47,372 nt of DNA from Planctomycetaceae bacterium (GCA_002724245.1 PBOG01000035.1:1-47372); one strand, 5' to 3'; shown: positions 35,441-44,837, counted from the first letter of the stretch. A program made the numbers and translations. The notes: generated by a model not told the origin, from the sequence alone.

Positions 35441-36097
35441 TTAGGCCTTGGGCTGGATACTCGCCTGGCGTATGTCTTGCACTTTGGCCAGTATGAGACG
35501 GATGACTTCGTAGTTTGCTCGGATGCTCCGTACTTGAACTCCAAAGCATCCAATGATGATCCCGGTGCCCATGAGCGAGCAAACGTAGTGTGGCCAGACC
35601 CAGTTGTTGGATTCGTTTTGCAAATATCCTGCGGGATCCGCTGCGGCGCCAAATGCTGCGATGGCGATGGCAGAGAGTATACCCGCAAAAGACCAGGGAA
35701 AGGCTCGTTTTTTGAGTGCATTGCTCGATGTGAGAAGTGCAGGGTCCAGGCCATAGGTTTCTACGACTTCTCGGCACCAACGATTGGTGCCAATGAAATA
35801 GGTGACGCAGACCGAGTTTACGAGCATGGTGATCAGGACAGATCCGATACCTATCCAGAAATGCCAGGTCATGCGCCGTTGCTTGGCAAGAAAAACGGCC
35901 CTCAGATCGTCTCGTCGTTTCTCTAATGTGGGCGTTGAGGGCGAGTCGGTTCTTGACGTTGCGGACTCAAGTTTCTGGAAGATCTCCGCATATTCTTTGG
36001 CAGTATCGCCGTAGCCAAATATCGTATGCCCGAGCAGCAGATTGGCAATGACGAGGCACGATGCAAAGAGAGCGAGTGTGAAGAATATCCGGGTCAT
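35441..36097 (-). CDS. Four-helix membrane protein of unknown function
   Basis: 218 residues. Hydrophobic segments: IFFTLALFASCLVIANLLLG (about 4-23), HFWIGIGSVLITMLVNSVCV (about 79-98), WSFAGILSAIAIAAFGAAA (about 134-152) and a segment in HYVCSLMGTGIIIGCFGV (about 169-186). A charged helix with EYAEIFQKLESATS lies between the first two. I do not recognise the family. The start overlaps the stop of a doubtful upstream ORF (ATGA). Confidence 0.75.
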   Translation of the reverse strand: MTRIFFTLALFASCLVIANLLLGHTIFGYGDTAKEYAEIFQKLESATSRTDSPSTPTLEKRRDDLRAVFLAKQRRMTWHFWIGIGSVLITMLVNSVCVTYFIGTNRWCREVVETYGLDPALLTSSNALKKRAFPWSFAGILSAIAIAAFGAAADPAGYLQNESNNWVWPHYVCSLMGTGIIIGCFGVQVRSIRANYEVIRLILAKVQDIRQASIQPKA

Positions 36098-36507
36098 CGT
36101 TTTCGAAAGAGATAGAGGGGATTCTTGTTTGCCGCGCTTAGTTTAAGGTCGCGTAACATGCGAGACCAGACGGGATATAGTCTGAATGAGGCTGTTCTTG
36201 CGTATCGCTCTAACTGCCAACCCGAGGGAGCGGTTTGCGGTGACGCAATTGCGTTGAAGCAGTAGTTCGTATCGCTACGGTCGCGAATGGTCGTGGAAGT
36301 CACGTGAAGGCCTGGATAGACAGTCTGGTTAGCAAACAGCGTTAACCCAGGCAAGGACGAGCTCGTTCCATCGACATTCAGGAGGCAGGTGTTATTGGTT
36401 AACCGAGGTCTATGTGCAGTCCCGATGACTTTATGGTTCACTTGCAGGAGGAAAACGAACGCATTGTTCGTGGTTTGTCTGACGAGTGGATCTGCGAGCC
36501 GCTGCAA
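36094..36507 (-). CDS. Doubtful ORF upstream of the membrane protein
   Basis: 137 codons. For: its stop overlaps the next start as ATGA, and the C-terminus (FRLYPVWSRMLRDLKLSAANKNPLYLFRKR, split here as LYPVWSRMLRDLKL and NPLYLFRKR) looks protein-like. Against: no recognised family, no ribosome site, and the first part is antisense to a better-looking small plus-strand ORF. It may be the rest of a decayed gene. Confidence 0.3.
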   Translation of the reverse strand: MQRLADPLVRQTTNNAFVFLLQVNHKVIGTAHRPRLTNNTCLLNVDGTSSSLPGLTLFANQTVYPGLHVTSTTIRDRSDTNYCFNAIASPQTAPSGWQLERYARTASFRLYPVWSRMLRDLKLSAANKNPLYLFRKR

Positions 36508-36600
36508 AATCTGGAGAGCAAGAGTCGTAAATCAGATCGCAGCAGCTACTTGCCACGCCGCCACTGTAGCGTCTGCCCTGCTAAAACGAACCGGTACTAG
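36412..36600 (+). CDS. Candidate 62-residue small protein
   Basis: The frame gives MCSPDDFMVHLQEENERIVR and continues with a charged helix (GLSDEWICEPLQNLESKSRK), ending RRHCSVCPAKTNRY. A CxxC pair near the end could bind metal. CGAGG lies a few bases before the ATG; an alternative ATG is at 36433. Its stop TAG shares the palindrome CTAG with the stop of the convergent gene, so the two genes end on the same four bases. Composition is typical for a soluble protein. No family recognised. Confidence 0.45.
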   Translation: MCSPDDFMVHLQEENERIVRGLSDEWICEPLQNLESKSRKSDRSSYLPRRHCSVCPAKTNRY

Positions 36601-37541
36601 TAGCGAGGACTTGTTCTCCGCTCGGACACCGGCAAAGGTTTCTTTGCAGAATCCCGAGGGACGCCGAAACGCATCAAGAAAGTTTCGGTGAGATCTTCAA
36701 CATCTTGATTTCCAGGTTGGTAATCAAACCAGGCTCGATCCACTTCGGACATTTTGCGAATGTCGAAAAAGTCGATGGATACGATAGCCCGTGAGGTTCC
36801 TTTGTCTTCTCGGAAAAAGACAATCTGATAGGGAAATAGGGGAACGGGTTTACTTCGTCCTAACAGCAGGCGAACTCGATCTGGTTGAATGACATTATCT
36901 GTTTCCTTTCGATTTTGCGAGGTTGTTTGCTGCGCTGCATTAGATGCCGACAGTACAGGAGGCTTCCGTTGTCCGGTAATTTGCCACACATCGACCCGGT
37001 CAATTTTTCGCGTTTGCGCTAACCCAAATCGGAATTGCTGCTCGAGCGAGACCAGTAATGAAGGTATACCTCCTCGCGCCATCCAGTCTGCTAGTTCCAC
37101 GTCCAAAGCGGCAGTTCCAGCTGGCATCAACCGGTTTTGTGTAAGGGCTTCGTCGACACGTCTAAGGTCGATGCGTGCCAGGACAGTACGGTCCATAAAT
37201 CCACGTCGAATCCAGAGAAATCGTTGATTCCGGACCTGCTGAAGACTGGCGACGCCGTTCGCCATTTGGACTCTTAGGTCCATACGGATTAGCGGTGACA
37301 ACGGCGTGCCACTTTGTCGATAGGTGCCTGTTCCCACCAGTTGTTGACCAGCCAGGTCGATGGTTTGGCGAATTCTGGTTTCAAAAGATGGCAATTGTAG
37401 AAGTTGTTTCGCTGCCTTGAGGACTAGCGTTTTACCAGGTGTCTGTTCTGCAAGTGCTTGATAACAAAAGGTTTGCACGCATAGTGCAAGCGCGATAAGG
37501 CGGCCGGGCTGTCCTGGTAGAGTGTGCGGTTTGGACTTCAT
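36597..37541 (-). CDS. Exported protein of unknown function
   Basis: 314 residues from MKSKPHTLPGQPGRLIALAL, which gives a signal peptide ending near YQALA|E. An upstream ATG (37700) would add 53 residues that do not look coding; no ribosome site is clear at 37541. The mature part opens with LKAAKQLLQLPSFETRIRQ and LVGTGTYRQSG and recalls LolA-like sheet proteins that read out as beta strands; this is only a resemblance. Gene end: the CTAG shared with the small plus-strand ORF. Confidence 0.7.
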   Translation of the reverse strand: MKSKPHTLPGQPGRLIALALCVQTFCYQALAEQTPGKTLVLKAAKQLLQLPSFETRIRQTIDLAGQQLVGTGTYRQSGTPLSPLIRMDLRVQMANGVASLQQVRNQRFLWIRRGFMDRTVLARIDLRRVDEALTQNRLMPAGTAALDVELADWMARGGIPSLLVSLEQQFRFGLAQTRKIDRVDVWQITGQRKPPVLSASNAAQQTTSQNRKETDNVIQPDRVRLLLGRSKPVPLFPYQIVFFREDKGTSRAIVSIDFFDIRKMSEVDRAWFDYQPGNQDVEDLTETFLMRFGVPRDSAKKPLPVSERRTSPRY

Positions 37542-37814
37542 GGCGCGGTTAAACCGGATTTGCCAAAGATATTCGTTGTAACAGGCCGAAATATTATCCC
37601 ACGGGGAGAATTCCCCATGCTGCGCGGGGTAACTCATTGACGTTTTGCCAACACGGCGAGGCGGAATTTTAGGTTGGCCCGAATAGCAAGTCCATGGCAA
37701 AGAGTGAAGTCACGGCCCAGGTCCGTTGGCCATGGGTAGGGCAACAGATCGTTGTTGGGAACAACAGAACTTTACTGGCCTGCGGGCAACGTGTGCACCA
37801 CGTAGGGGGATATC

Positions 37815-38867
37815 ATGAAACGTTTGAGTGCTTTTTCAAATCTACTTGTCGGACTCGCGATTGCTGCGGGCGGCTGTGCCATGCCTACGACGTATAATCT
37901 GCCGCCGACCGAACGTCTGCTGCACCCGGGCCCAGGAGTCGATGGTCCAGGTCCGGGGGTTCAATCACCGGCAGCTCCAGTGATGCCGGCTGCAATGCCG
38001 GTTCAACAGCCGACCGTCCAGCTGTTGTTCTCGGATGCTAACCAGATGGCGGGTATGCAGATTAACTGGGATGTAGCACGTATTGGTGGATTCGATTCCG
38101 AAGCACTCATTGTTCCGGGAAGATCGAACTTCCCTGCGAATGGTTTGTATCGGTTAAAACTCACGAATGTGCCGGATCGAGCTGGTGTTGAGCTCTATCC
38201 CACGATTGAAATTGCTCCCATTAATGCTCGCACAGAAGCATTTTTGACACACAATGCGATTTCAATCCAACTCACGAACGAAGATTTTGACCAGGTAGAA
38301 AGTCACAACTACGTGACAAAGGTGATCTATCTGCCGGATCCGGAATTTCAAGAGCTGGCTCAGGCAGGTGTAGAGACCCTTGTGAGTACACGCTTGGATC
38401 CTGGTGTGGATCCAATCGTCGAAGCGGACCGTCGCGGTTCCGTGATGGCTGTGATTCGCATGGGTGATAAGGATGTGGAGATGGCGGGTGCGGGTTCGGA
38501 TGGTGGCAGTACCATGGTGAGCCACACCGCGATGGGCGGACCGATGGCGATGGGCGCTGCACGCCCCTATGTTTCTGGCGTTACCATGCCTCAATGGGGC
38601 ATGCCATCATCGGGAACTCCAATCGGATTGCCCGGTCCCCCACATATCCCGTTTGGTGGTCCTGCCAGTTTGAGACGGCATACTATTACGAACCACACAA
38701 AAGAATTTTATCCCACGGCTCCTGACAACATTGGCGTTCATGTTCGCCAGACACCTGGATATAGCTATCCGCGGCCGGCGAATCGAGTGCGAATTACGGA
38801 ACAGAACTTCCATCCGTCGACACTTAACCGGCAGCCGGCGTGGAACATGCACCAGGTGGTTCAATAG
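37815..38867 (+). CDS. Exported lipoprotein, member 1 of a three-gene set
   Basis: 350 residues. GGGGG lies about 5 nt before the ATG. Lipoprotein signal LLVGLAIAAGG|C. After a Pro/Gly-rich linker comes a domain with YRLKLTNVPDRAGVELYPTI and NYVTKVIYLPDPEFQELA, then RRGSVMAVIRMGDK. A Met/Gly-rich and Pro-rich C-terminus follows. The central domain recurs in the next gene. No named family recognised; likely outer-membrane or periplasmic. Confidence 0.85.
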   Translation: MKRLSAFSNLLVGLAIAAGGCAMPTTYNLPPTERLLHPGPGVDGPGPGVQSPAAPVMPAAMPVQQPTVQLLFSDANQMAGMQINWDVARIGGFDSEALIVPGRSNFPANGLYRLKLTNVPDRAGVELYPTIEIAPINARTEAFLTHNAISIQLTNEDFDQVESHNYVTKVIYLPDPEFQELAQAGVETLVSTRLDPGVDPIVEADRRGSVMAVIRMGDKDVEMAGAGSDGGSTMVSHTAMGGPMAMGAARPYVSGVTMPQWGMPSSGTPIGLPGPPHIPFGGPASLRRHTITNHTKEFYPTAPDNIGVHVRQTPGYSYPRPANRVRITEQNFHPSTLNRQPAWNMHQVVQ

Positions 38868-38889
38868 ACCAACCCCGGACCATGCGACG

Positions 38890-38918
38890 GCCCGGTTCGC
38901 TGTTAATAGCGACCGGGC
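38890..38918 (+). terminator. Hairpin between set members 1 and 2
   Basis: GCCCGG(T)TCGCT (38890-38901) pairs with AGCGACCGGGC (38908-38918), one bulged T, loop of 6 nt. There is no T run, so it may attenuate or stabilise the transcript rather than end it. Confidence 0.45.
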
Positions 38919-39067
38919 TGTCGTCAGTTCGTTGCGACGATTACGTGTCACATGTACGGCCCGTTCGAGTTGCAGGGCCCTGGCCTGTAGAAATTGGCGA
39001 ACCAACGTAGCTCTTTCTACTGATTGGGAATCTGATGACACCGTTTGTTCTGCATGCAAGCCATATC

Positions 39068-39928
39068 ATGAGAATCGCATCCGCGTGGATTGTTGTTGCC
39101 GCACTTTCATATACGGCAATGTTGAGCGGTCCGGTTTACGGGCAGGGCCGTAAGCTGCACTATTTCCACGACGGAGGCTGGCCACCCGGGGCACTGGGGC
39201 GAGATCAACTGCAAAGACTGAGTGCTTTGCGTGGTTACTTTCAGCCTGTTGAATGCAGTGTGCCCGATGGCGCGACTTTTTCAATTGCATCTAATGGTGT
39301 TTTTACAGAGCCAGTATCAGACAAAATGCGCGTCGGCCTGTTGATTGGTGCGGTGTATCGTTTGAAGATTACGAACATTCGTTTCTACGAAGGCCGCGAG
39401 TTATTTCCGACAATTGAACTGATCCAGCGACTGTACCCGCCGGAGGGCCAGGCCGAGCGTTTTCCCGTTCCGATTCAATTTACCCAGGAAGAAATCGAAC
39501 TGGCACTTGCTGGTAATTATCTGACACGGGTGATTTATCTGGAAGATCCGGCGAATCCGTTGCCCTATCAGCAAGCCAAGGGCCAGCAGCATGTTTACGA
39601 AGTCCGCCCGCATGAAGATCCGTTAAGGGTCGCCGATCAGTTGGGGCGGCCGATGGCGATCGTGAGGATGGGTTCCAGGCTGCCCTTATCGACGACTCCT
39701 GGTGGGCGGTTCATGTTCGGCAAGTCGCCGGTTCGTGTGCTGCGTAGCCAGGCTCCGAGCAACGAAAATCGTGCTTCTACCTCGCCCAGAGTTGAAGATT
39801 CTATTGTTCGTGAAACGAAGAGATTTCCGAGGCTGGAGACGCGGCCTTTGCAGGTCGTTTCTCCGCCAGTCACACATCAATCCGATGAATCTCGCATATC
39901 CACCTCTCGAGGACGGATAAACCGATGA
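39068..39928 (+). CDS. Exported protein, member 2 of the set
   Basis: 286 residues from ATG 39068 (signal peptide RIASAWIVVAALSYTAML..., cleavage near VYG|Q). An in-frame ATG at 39035 with GGAA upstream is the alternative start. It contains the same domain as the preceding lipoprotein: YRLKITNIRFYEGRELFPTI, NYLTRVIYLEDPANPLPYQQ, and LGRPMAIVRMGSR. The C-terminus is Ser/Arg-rich. Its stop overlaps the next ATG (ATGA). Confidence 0.85.
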   Translation: MRIASAWIVVAALSYTAMLSGPVYGQGRKLHYFHDGGWPPGALGRDQLQRLSALRGYFQPVECSVPDGATFSIASNGVFTEPVSDKMRVGLLIGAVYRLKITNIRFYEGRELFPTIELIQRLYPPEGQAERFPVPIQFTQEEIELALAGNYLTRVIYLEDPANPLPYQQAKGQQHVYEVRPHEDPLRVADQLGRPMAIVRMGSRLPLSTTPGGRFMFGKSPVRVLRSQAPSNENRASTSPRVEDSIVRETKRFPRLETRPLQVVSPPVTHQSDESRISTSRGRINR

Positions 39929-41187
39929 AAATCCGTGAGCGTTGCAACTCGTCCCATGCTGCAAATCGAGACGGATTTCGTCTTCCGGTTATTGCGCTTG
40001 CGACTTTGATCTTGTGTTCATGTCGTGCCTGGCATCCTGAACCTGAGAGTTATTCATTAACAGACCAGCCAGCTCAGCATGTTCTTGCTGGCGAGTCGAC
40101 TGGTCAAATCGAAGGCGACTCGGATTCGGAGAAAGTTCAATACGCAATTTCGAGTTCTGAGGGCGATGGGGCAACTGTCGCTCCGGTCGGGTACGACTCC
40201 CCTGCCCTGCTTGACACAGAAAACAAACCCTCGGCGATTGCGGAAAGACGTACGCCATCAAACCTGCAGAAAAATACGCCGAGCGACGAGTTTTTGTTTG
40301 ATGGTGGTGACCGCGAGCGAAAGGTCCGAGTTGGTTCGGATTGGACGGTCTTTGGGCTCGACCAGGAAGATACGGTAGTCCATTTTGACACGATTCAGGG
40401 CGAGACAATCGTCGAGGCCAGTAATCGAGAGGCTATTTATGCGCCTCGGTTCGCGGCTGTGCGCAAGGTTCATGGTGTCGTGTCAGCGAAAGCGCATCAA
40501 CGAATGGCGGGCTATGAAGTCCCTACTCGTCTTGAACGCCATACGGAAACGGAATTTGCTGCAAAGCTCGCTCAACCGCTTCAACTACGGCGGAATGTCG
40601 GGACGAGGAATCCCAATTCGTTCCGGGATCACACGACCAGTCGTACAACGATGGACTCGCGTAATCTTGCAACAACGAAAGATCAGTTGAAGCCTTTTGA
40701 GGACTTCAATGTGATCCACACGGGAGAGCACTTAAATAGTGAAAAGGCTAGATTGGCAACCGGTATGGCTGCCGCTCGGGCGTGGATGAATTCTCAGGCA
40801 CTTGAGGTAATTGCAGAAGACCTGACGCCGATTGCCGTTACCAACAATCGGTCATTGGGGATGGCCTACCGGTATGAGTTGCCACACGGTAAGGCCAAAA
40901 TGCGTCTCATCAAATTGGCATCTAGACAAAATGCTCACCCGGGAGATATTGTTGACTTTACTTTGCGCTTTGACAACTTGGGTGACGCGGTTGTCGGGAA
41001 CGTCACGATCATTGATAGTTTGACGACACGCCTGGAATACGTTGAGGGTAGCCAGGAATGCACTCTCAATGCCGAATTCTTGACAGCCACCAATGAAGGC
41101 CAGTCTCTTGTGCTGCGGTGGGAAGTAGTCGAGCCGGTTGAGGTTGGCAAGGGTGGCGTTATCCGCTTCAAGTGCCGCGTTCGATAA
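39925..41187 (+). CDS. Lipoprotein with DUF11-like domain, member 3 of the set
   Basis: 420 residues. Signal with lipobox-like LILCSC near residue 30. The first two thirds are polar with no known domain. Residues about 325-420 form a DUF11/TIGR01451-type beta domain: GDIVDFTLRFDNLGDAVVGN, VTIIDSLTTRLEYVEGS and WEVVEPVEVGKGGVIRFKC. Such domains are common in bacterial surface proteins. It is translationally coupled to member 2. A stalk or surface-layer role is an inference. Confidence 0.85.
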   Translation: MKIRERCNSSHAANRDGFRLPVIALATLILCSCRAWHPEPESYSLTDQPAQHVLAGESTGQIEGDSDSEKVQYAISSSEGDGATVAPVGYDSPALLDTENKPSAIAERRTPSNLQKNTPSDEFLFDGGDRERKVRVGSDWTVFGLDQEDTVVHFDTIQGETIVEASNREAIYAPRFAAVRKVHGVVSAKAHQRMAGYEVPTRLERHTETEFAAKLAQPLQLRRNVGTRNPNSFRDHTTSRTTMDSRNLATTKDQLKPFEDFNVIHTGEHLNSEKARLATGMAAARAWMNSQALEVIAEDLTPIAVTNNRSLGMAYRYELPHGKAKMRLIKLASRQNAHPGDIVDFTLRFDNLGDAVVGNVTIIDSLTTRLEYVEGSQECTLNAEFLTATNEGQSLVLRWEVVEPVEVGKGGVIRFKCRVR

Positions 41188-41526
41188 CGTTCTTTCGCTC
41201 GTCCATGAGGCGAAATAGCCTTCGCTCGTCATAGAGCTGAACGGGTGGAATGTAGCCATGTCTATGGGTGCAAATAACGTCTGATCCGAGAGGGTTTTCA
41301 GCTCTCTGGTTCTCGACTTGCTCTGTCTGCTGAGGCCAGGCAACGCGAAACAGGAAAGATGTCACGCTGGTGGCTTCGGTATGGCGTTTAGGTACAGCTG
41401 TCATTGTTTGTCGGACGACTTGGCGTGAAGTAAAATCGAACCACCAGGTCGCTACCTGCGTATCTGTCTTTGGATGTGAAGCTACCGTTGGTCTGATACT
41501 CTCTGTAGATCTGTTCAAATGTGGGC
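41188..41526. other. Intergenic stretch before the cytochrome genes
   Basis: About 340 bp. Open frames on the minus strand (41168-41659 and 41388-41528) were considered and not accepted. It should hold the promoter of the cytochrome operon; none is clearly recognisable. Confidence 0.45.
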
Positions 41527-43548
41527 ATGCCGTTGGTTGGTCGTCGTTCTCAACAACTCCGATGGTTTGGAGGGCTGGCGTGTGCTTTCGCAGGCGTCGC
41601 GATAACGGTAGTTGTTTTGCGCAGTGAACGCTTGACCGGTGTGTGGCCACGTTTTTCACCAGGTAGTTCGGAGAGCACGCTGCTACCGGAATTGGAGAAA
41701 TCGAGCACCGAAGATGGTAGTTTAGTTACACAGCGTGCCGGTGAACTAAATTCGCGTGTTATTGGTACCGACCGCTTGAAGCTGTGGCTCGATGCGGTCC
41801 CACCTGCGGTCAAGAAAGCCAGTCTGCCGTCGTCGGGCCAAAGTAATATTCATCGTGATGATTACTTGGGTTCAGCTGCCTGCCGTGAATGCCACCGTAA
41901 AAACTTTGACACATGGTCTCAGCATCCGCATCGATGGATGAATGCGCTTGTCAGTCCAGTTACGGTAAAAGGTGATTTTTCTGGGCATTCCAGTATCGAT
42001 TACCTGAAAGGTCACGCGGATTTCTATCGGGAAGAGGGGCATTTTCGAATGCGCCTCGTTCGCGATGATGTTGTAATTGTGTATGAAGTCGAACAGACGA
42101 TCGGTTCTCGTTTCTTTCAATATTATGTTGGCAAGATTCTGACGGGTCCGGTGCCAGAGGATCACCCCTTTCGTCATCGTAATCATGTCTTGCCGTTTGG
42201 TTATTGGTTGGAACGCGGTGAGTGGGTTCCGACAGTTCATATTGGACCGGAACGGCCCGACGGTGAACGAATCGATCCGTTTTCTCTTCCCGAGGCTCGT
42301 GATTTAGAGCCCGGCGGTGCTCAGGAGGATCCACGAGTACTTGCTTCTTATGCGTTTTATGCGACCGCCTGCAATGTGTGTCACACGACGTTTGCTTTAG
42401 GGGATAGTTTTACCCGCAAGTCCAATAAGGTTTCGTCGCATCTGCCCCGCGTGTTGAATTGGGACCTGTCGGCTTATTTGCGGCAACAACACCCGGAACT
42501 TTGGCCTGCAGGCGTACATGCTACGGACGCCACTGCAGGCCAGATCCAGCTGCTTTTGCAGCAAGTGCAGGAATTCGAAGCTCCGGAGCATGCCGTCACC
42601 TTAGGGGTGAGTTGTGAAGCTTGTCACTTGGGCGCAAGAGATCATGCCCAGAGTTCACAGCCAGAACGTGATAAACCGTCTTTTTTTCCCAGCAGTCCCT
42701 TTCTATGGGTTGATGCTACCGACGGAAGCGTGGCGTCTGGACGGACCCCTGCCAATGTGAATTGGGCGTGTAGTCGTTGCCACACAGGGAGTCGGCCTGA
42801 ATTGGCCGCAGGAATGTCGACCTGGAATTCAGTTGAATTTTCGGACGCAATGAAGGGAAGTTGCTATTCCGAGTTGACTTGTATCCATTGCCACAGCCCG
42901 CATGAGGGAATCGGCCTTTCCTGGCAGGATTCGCCAACTGCGGATGACCAGAAATGTCTGCAGTGTCACAACGAGTTGTCAGCCTCGGCAGATCGAGAAT
43001 CGCATACACATCACCCAGCTGGTTCAACGGGATCACGTTGTATGAACTGTCATATGCCGAGATTGAATGAAGGGCTGCAAAACACGGTCAGGACGCATAT
43101 GATCTTCTCTCCGACTAACGCAAAGATGCTCGAGGCAAATCATCCGAATGCATGCAATCTATGCCATACGAACCGACCGATTGATTGGACATTGCAGTAC
43201 TTGAAGGATTGGTATGGAGCTGAGTTTTCACAAGAGAACATCGGACGAGCCTATTCTCATCGTGAGCAGGCTGTGGCGATTGGCTGGATGGACAGTAAAG
43301 ATCCAGCAGTGCGTTTGATCGCCGCCGATAGTTTGATTCGTGCGGGAAGGAAAGATGCGATATCACATTTGCTCGATGCACTTAATGATCCCTATCTTTT
43401 GAACAGGCAGTTTGCCAGCTTTGGTCTTGAAACGATGCTTGACTGTCGCCTGGTGGATTTTGGTTATCGGTTCTATATGACTCCAGACGAACGACGTGAA
43501 CCTATTCAGCGTCTGCGAAGTTCATTCATAAAGATGCCTGATCGATGA
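41527..43548 (+). CDS. Octaheme cytochrome c with C-terminal HEAT-like region
   Basis: 673 residues from ATG 41527; GTG 41521 is two codons upstream. N-terminal anchor (FGGLACAFAGVAITVVVL), so membrane-tethered on the periplasmic side. Eight CXXCH heme sites: about 119, 282, 363, 415, 452, 477, 505 and 543 (CRECH, CNVCH, CEACH, CSRCH, CIHCH, CLQCH, CMNCH, CNLCH). CRECHRKNFDTWSQHPHRWM is a typical multiheme cytochrome opening. The last 110 residues carry helical repeats (DPAVRLIAADSLIRAG, ISHLLDALNDPYLL) of HEAT type. It is coupled to the next cytochrome by ATGA. The electron partner is unknown. Confidence 0.93.
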   Translation: MPLVGRRSQQLRWFGGLACAFAGVAITVVVLRSERLTGVWPRFSPGSSESTLLPELEKSSTEDGSLVTQRAGELNSRVIGTDRLKLWLDAVPPAVKKASLPSSGQSNIHRDDYLGSAACRECHRKNFDTWSQHPHRWMNALVSPVTVKGDFSGHSSIDYLKGHADFYREEGHFRMRLVRDDVVIVYEVEQTIGSRFFQYYVGKILTGPVPEDHPFRHRNHVLPFGYWLERGEWVPTVHIGPERPDGERIDPFSLPEARDLEPGGAQEDPRVLASYAFYATACNVCHTTFALGDSFTRKSNKVSSHLPRVLNWDLSAYLRQQHPELWPAGVHATDATAGQIQLLLQQVQEFEAPEHAVTLGVSCEACHLGARDHAQSSQPERDKPSFFPSSPFLWVDATDGSVASGRTPANVNWACSRCHTGSRPELAAGMSTWNSVEFSDAMKGSCYSELTCIHCHSPHEGIGLSWQDSPTADDQKCLQCHNELSASADRESHTHHPAGSTGSRCMNCHMPRLNEGLQNTVRTHMIFSPTNAKMLEANHPNACNLCHTNRPIDWTLQYLKDWYGAEFSQENIGRAYSHREQAVAIGWMDSKDPAVRLIAADSLIRAGRKDAISHLLDALNDPYLLNRQFASFGLETMLDCRLVDFGYRFYMTPDERREPIQRLRSSFIKMPDR

Positions 43549-44837
43549 CCGATTCCAGTAAGAATCCTGCTTTGCGTGGAGCCGGTGCGATTGCCTGTAT
43601 TGTCGCCGCAGGCATCGTTTGGTCACTCATGTATGCGCAGCGAATCCTGTGGTCGACAAATGTGGTGACTCCTGTTCTTTTTGACCATGGGCTAAGCGCT
43701 GTTGAGCTGCACGCACCAAAGGGGTGGACCAATGAGTGGTGTGGTAGCTGTCATCAGAAAGAATTCGAGCAATGGCACAACAGCAAACACGCCGCAGCGG
43801 GTTCAAATACGAATTTTGAGGCGCAATTTCTTGAAGCGGCAGGCGGGAGAGCACAATGGTGTCTCAATTGCCATGCCCCTGCAAATTACGGCGCATCGAA
43901 TCATGCATCGATGGAGCCAAAGGAGATAGATAACCTGTTTGTTGCCAGGCCAGCCTGGCTGACCTCAGGTGTTGACTGTTTAAGCTGCCATGTTCGCGAT
44001 GGTCAGGTGCTCGGAACGAATGTTACAACACCTGGTCAAGCGGCACATCCTATGCGTGAGGCGCCTGAATTGAGCACCGCTGAATTTTGCGGTGGTTGTC
44101 ATCAATTTGCACACAAACCGCGGCAGTTTCCGGACAGTTTTCGAGGGCGCCTGCAGCAGGCAAGTTTGATTGAGTTGGTTGAGCAGAACCGCGTGTCAGG
44201 TGACGCACTACGTTGCCACGACTGTCATTTGCCTGCAGGTAGCCACACGATGTCAGGTGGATACGATCGCGAACTTGTTCGCGATGCGTTGGGTTTGACA
44301 TTGGCAGCATCCTGGCAACCTGAACTCAACGCGATTCAATTGGTGGTTGCGGTTTCTGTTCAAGGTGTTGGGCATCGAGTGCCGGGCGGCGAGCATTTTT
44401 TCAGATATTTGTCGATTCGTACGACGTTGCATGATGCATCAGGGAATGTCGTGACGCCACGCAAACAATCTTCTGGAGCAGTCGACGTAACACCTGCGGC
44501 ACGTCCGCTTGTCGTTGGTGAGCTTCCCCACGTGGAAGAGATTCGCAAGCGCCTAGGGGATTTTGAACGCGGCACGGAGTCAGGAGTTTCACCAACTCCG
44601 GATACGCGTTTGAATCCCAATGAGACTCGCGAGTTCGTGTATCTGGTGCCACTCGTGCAGGCTGATATCGGGAAATCACTGAAAGCAAGCACGACTCTTT
44701 GGTATCACGTCCTGGATCCAGAAGAAGCAAAGCGATTTCATTTGTCCACAGAGGGACTTTCTTGGAAATTGCATCGTGTGATGAGCGAAGTTGTTACTGA
44801 TACGAAAGCTGTACAGAAAACGAATGTAAACCGCTGA
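43545..44837 (+). CDS. Pentaheme cytochrome c, membrane anchored
   Basis: 430 residues; start overlaps the previous stop. N-terminal anchor (GAGAIACIVAAGIVWSLMYA). Five CXXCH sites at about 66, 106, 145, 182 and 224 (CGSCH, CLNCH, CLSCH, CGGCH, CHDCH), with CGSCHQKEFEQWHNSKHAAA as in cytochrome c554-type multiheme proteins. The C-terminal half (about 240-430) is a beta-rich domain without hemes (LVVAVSVQGVGHRVPGGEHF). With the octaheme protein it gives 13 hemes from one transcript. Family match to known reductases is not strong enough for an enzyme name. Confidence 0.93.
   Translation: MTDSSKNPALRGAGAIACIVAAGIVWSLMYAQRILWSTNVVTPVLFDHGLSAVELHAPKGWTNEWCGSCHQKEFEQWHNSKHAAAGSNTNFEAQFLEAAGGRAQWCLNCHAPANYGASNHASMEPKEIDNLFVARPAWLTSGVDCLSCHVRDGQVLGTNVTTPGQAAHPMREAPELSTAEFCGGCHQFAHKPRQFPDSFRGRLQQASLIELVEQNRVSGDALRCHDCHLPAGSHTMSGGYDRELVRDALGLTLAASWQPELNAIQLVVAVSVQGVGHRVPGGEHFFRYLSIRTTLHDASGNVVTPRKQSSGAVDVTPAARPLVVGELPHVEEIRKRLGDFERGTESGVSPTPDTRLNPNETREFVYLVPLVQADIGKSLKASTTLWYHVLDPEEAKRFHLSTEGLSWKLHRVMSEVVTDTKAVQKTNVNR

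Noticed and set aside
41388-41528. Minus-strand 46-codon ORF starting MPTFEQIYREYQTNG
   Set aside because: Composition is plausible, but it is short, overlaps the cytochrome start, has no clear ribosome site, and chance ORFs of this size are common.
41168-41659. Minus-strand 163-codon ORF between the DUF11 and cytochrome genes
   Set aside because: It overlaps both neighbours, has no ribosome site or family, and its first third is antisense to the cytochrome start. The C-terminal part looks faintly protein-like but is not enough.
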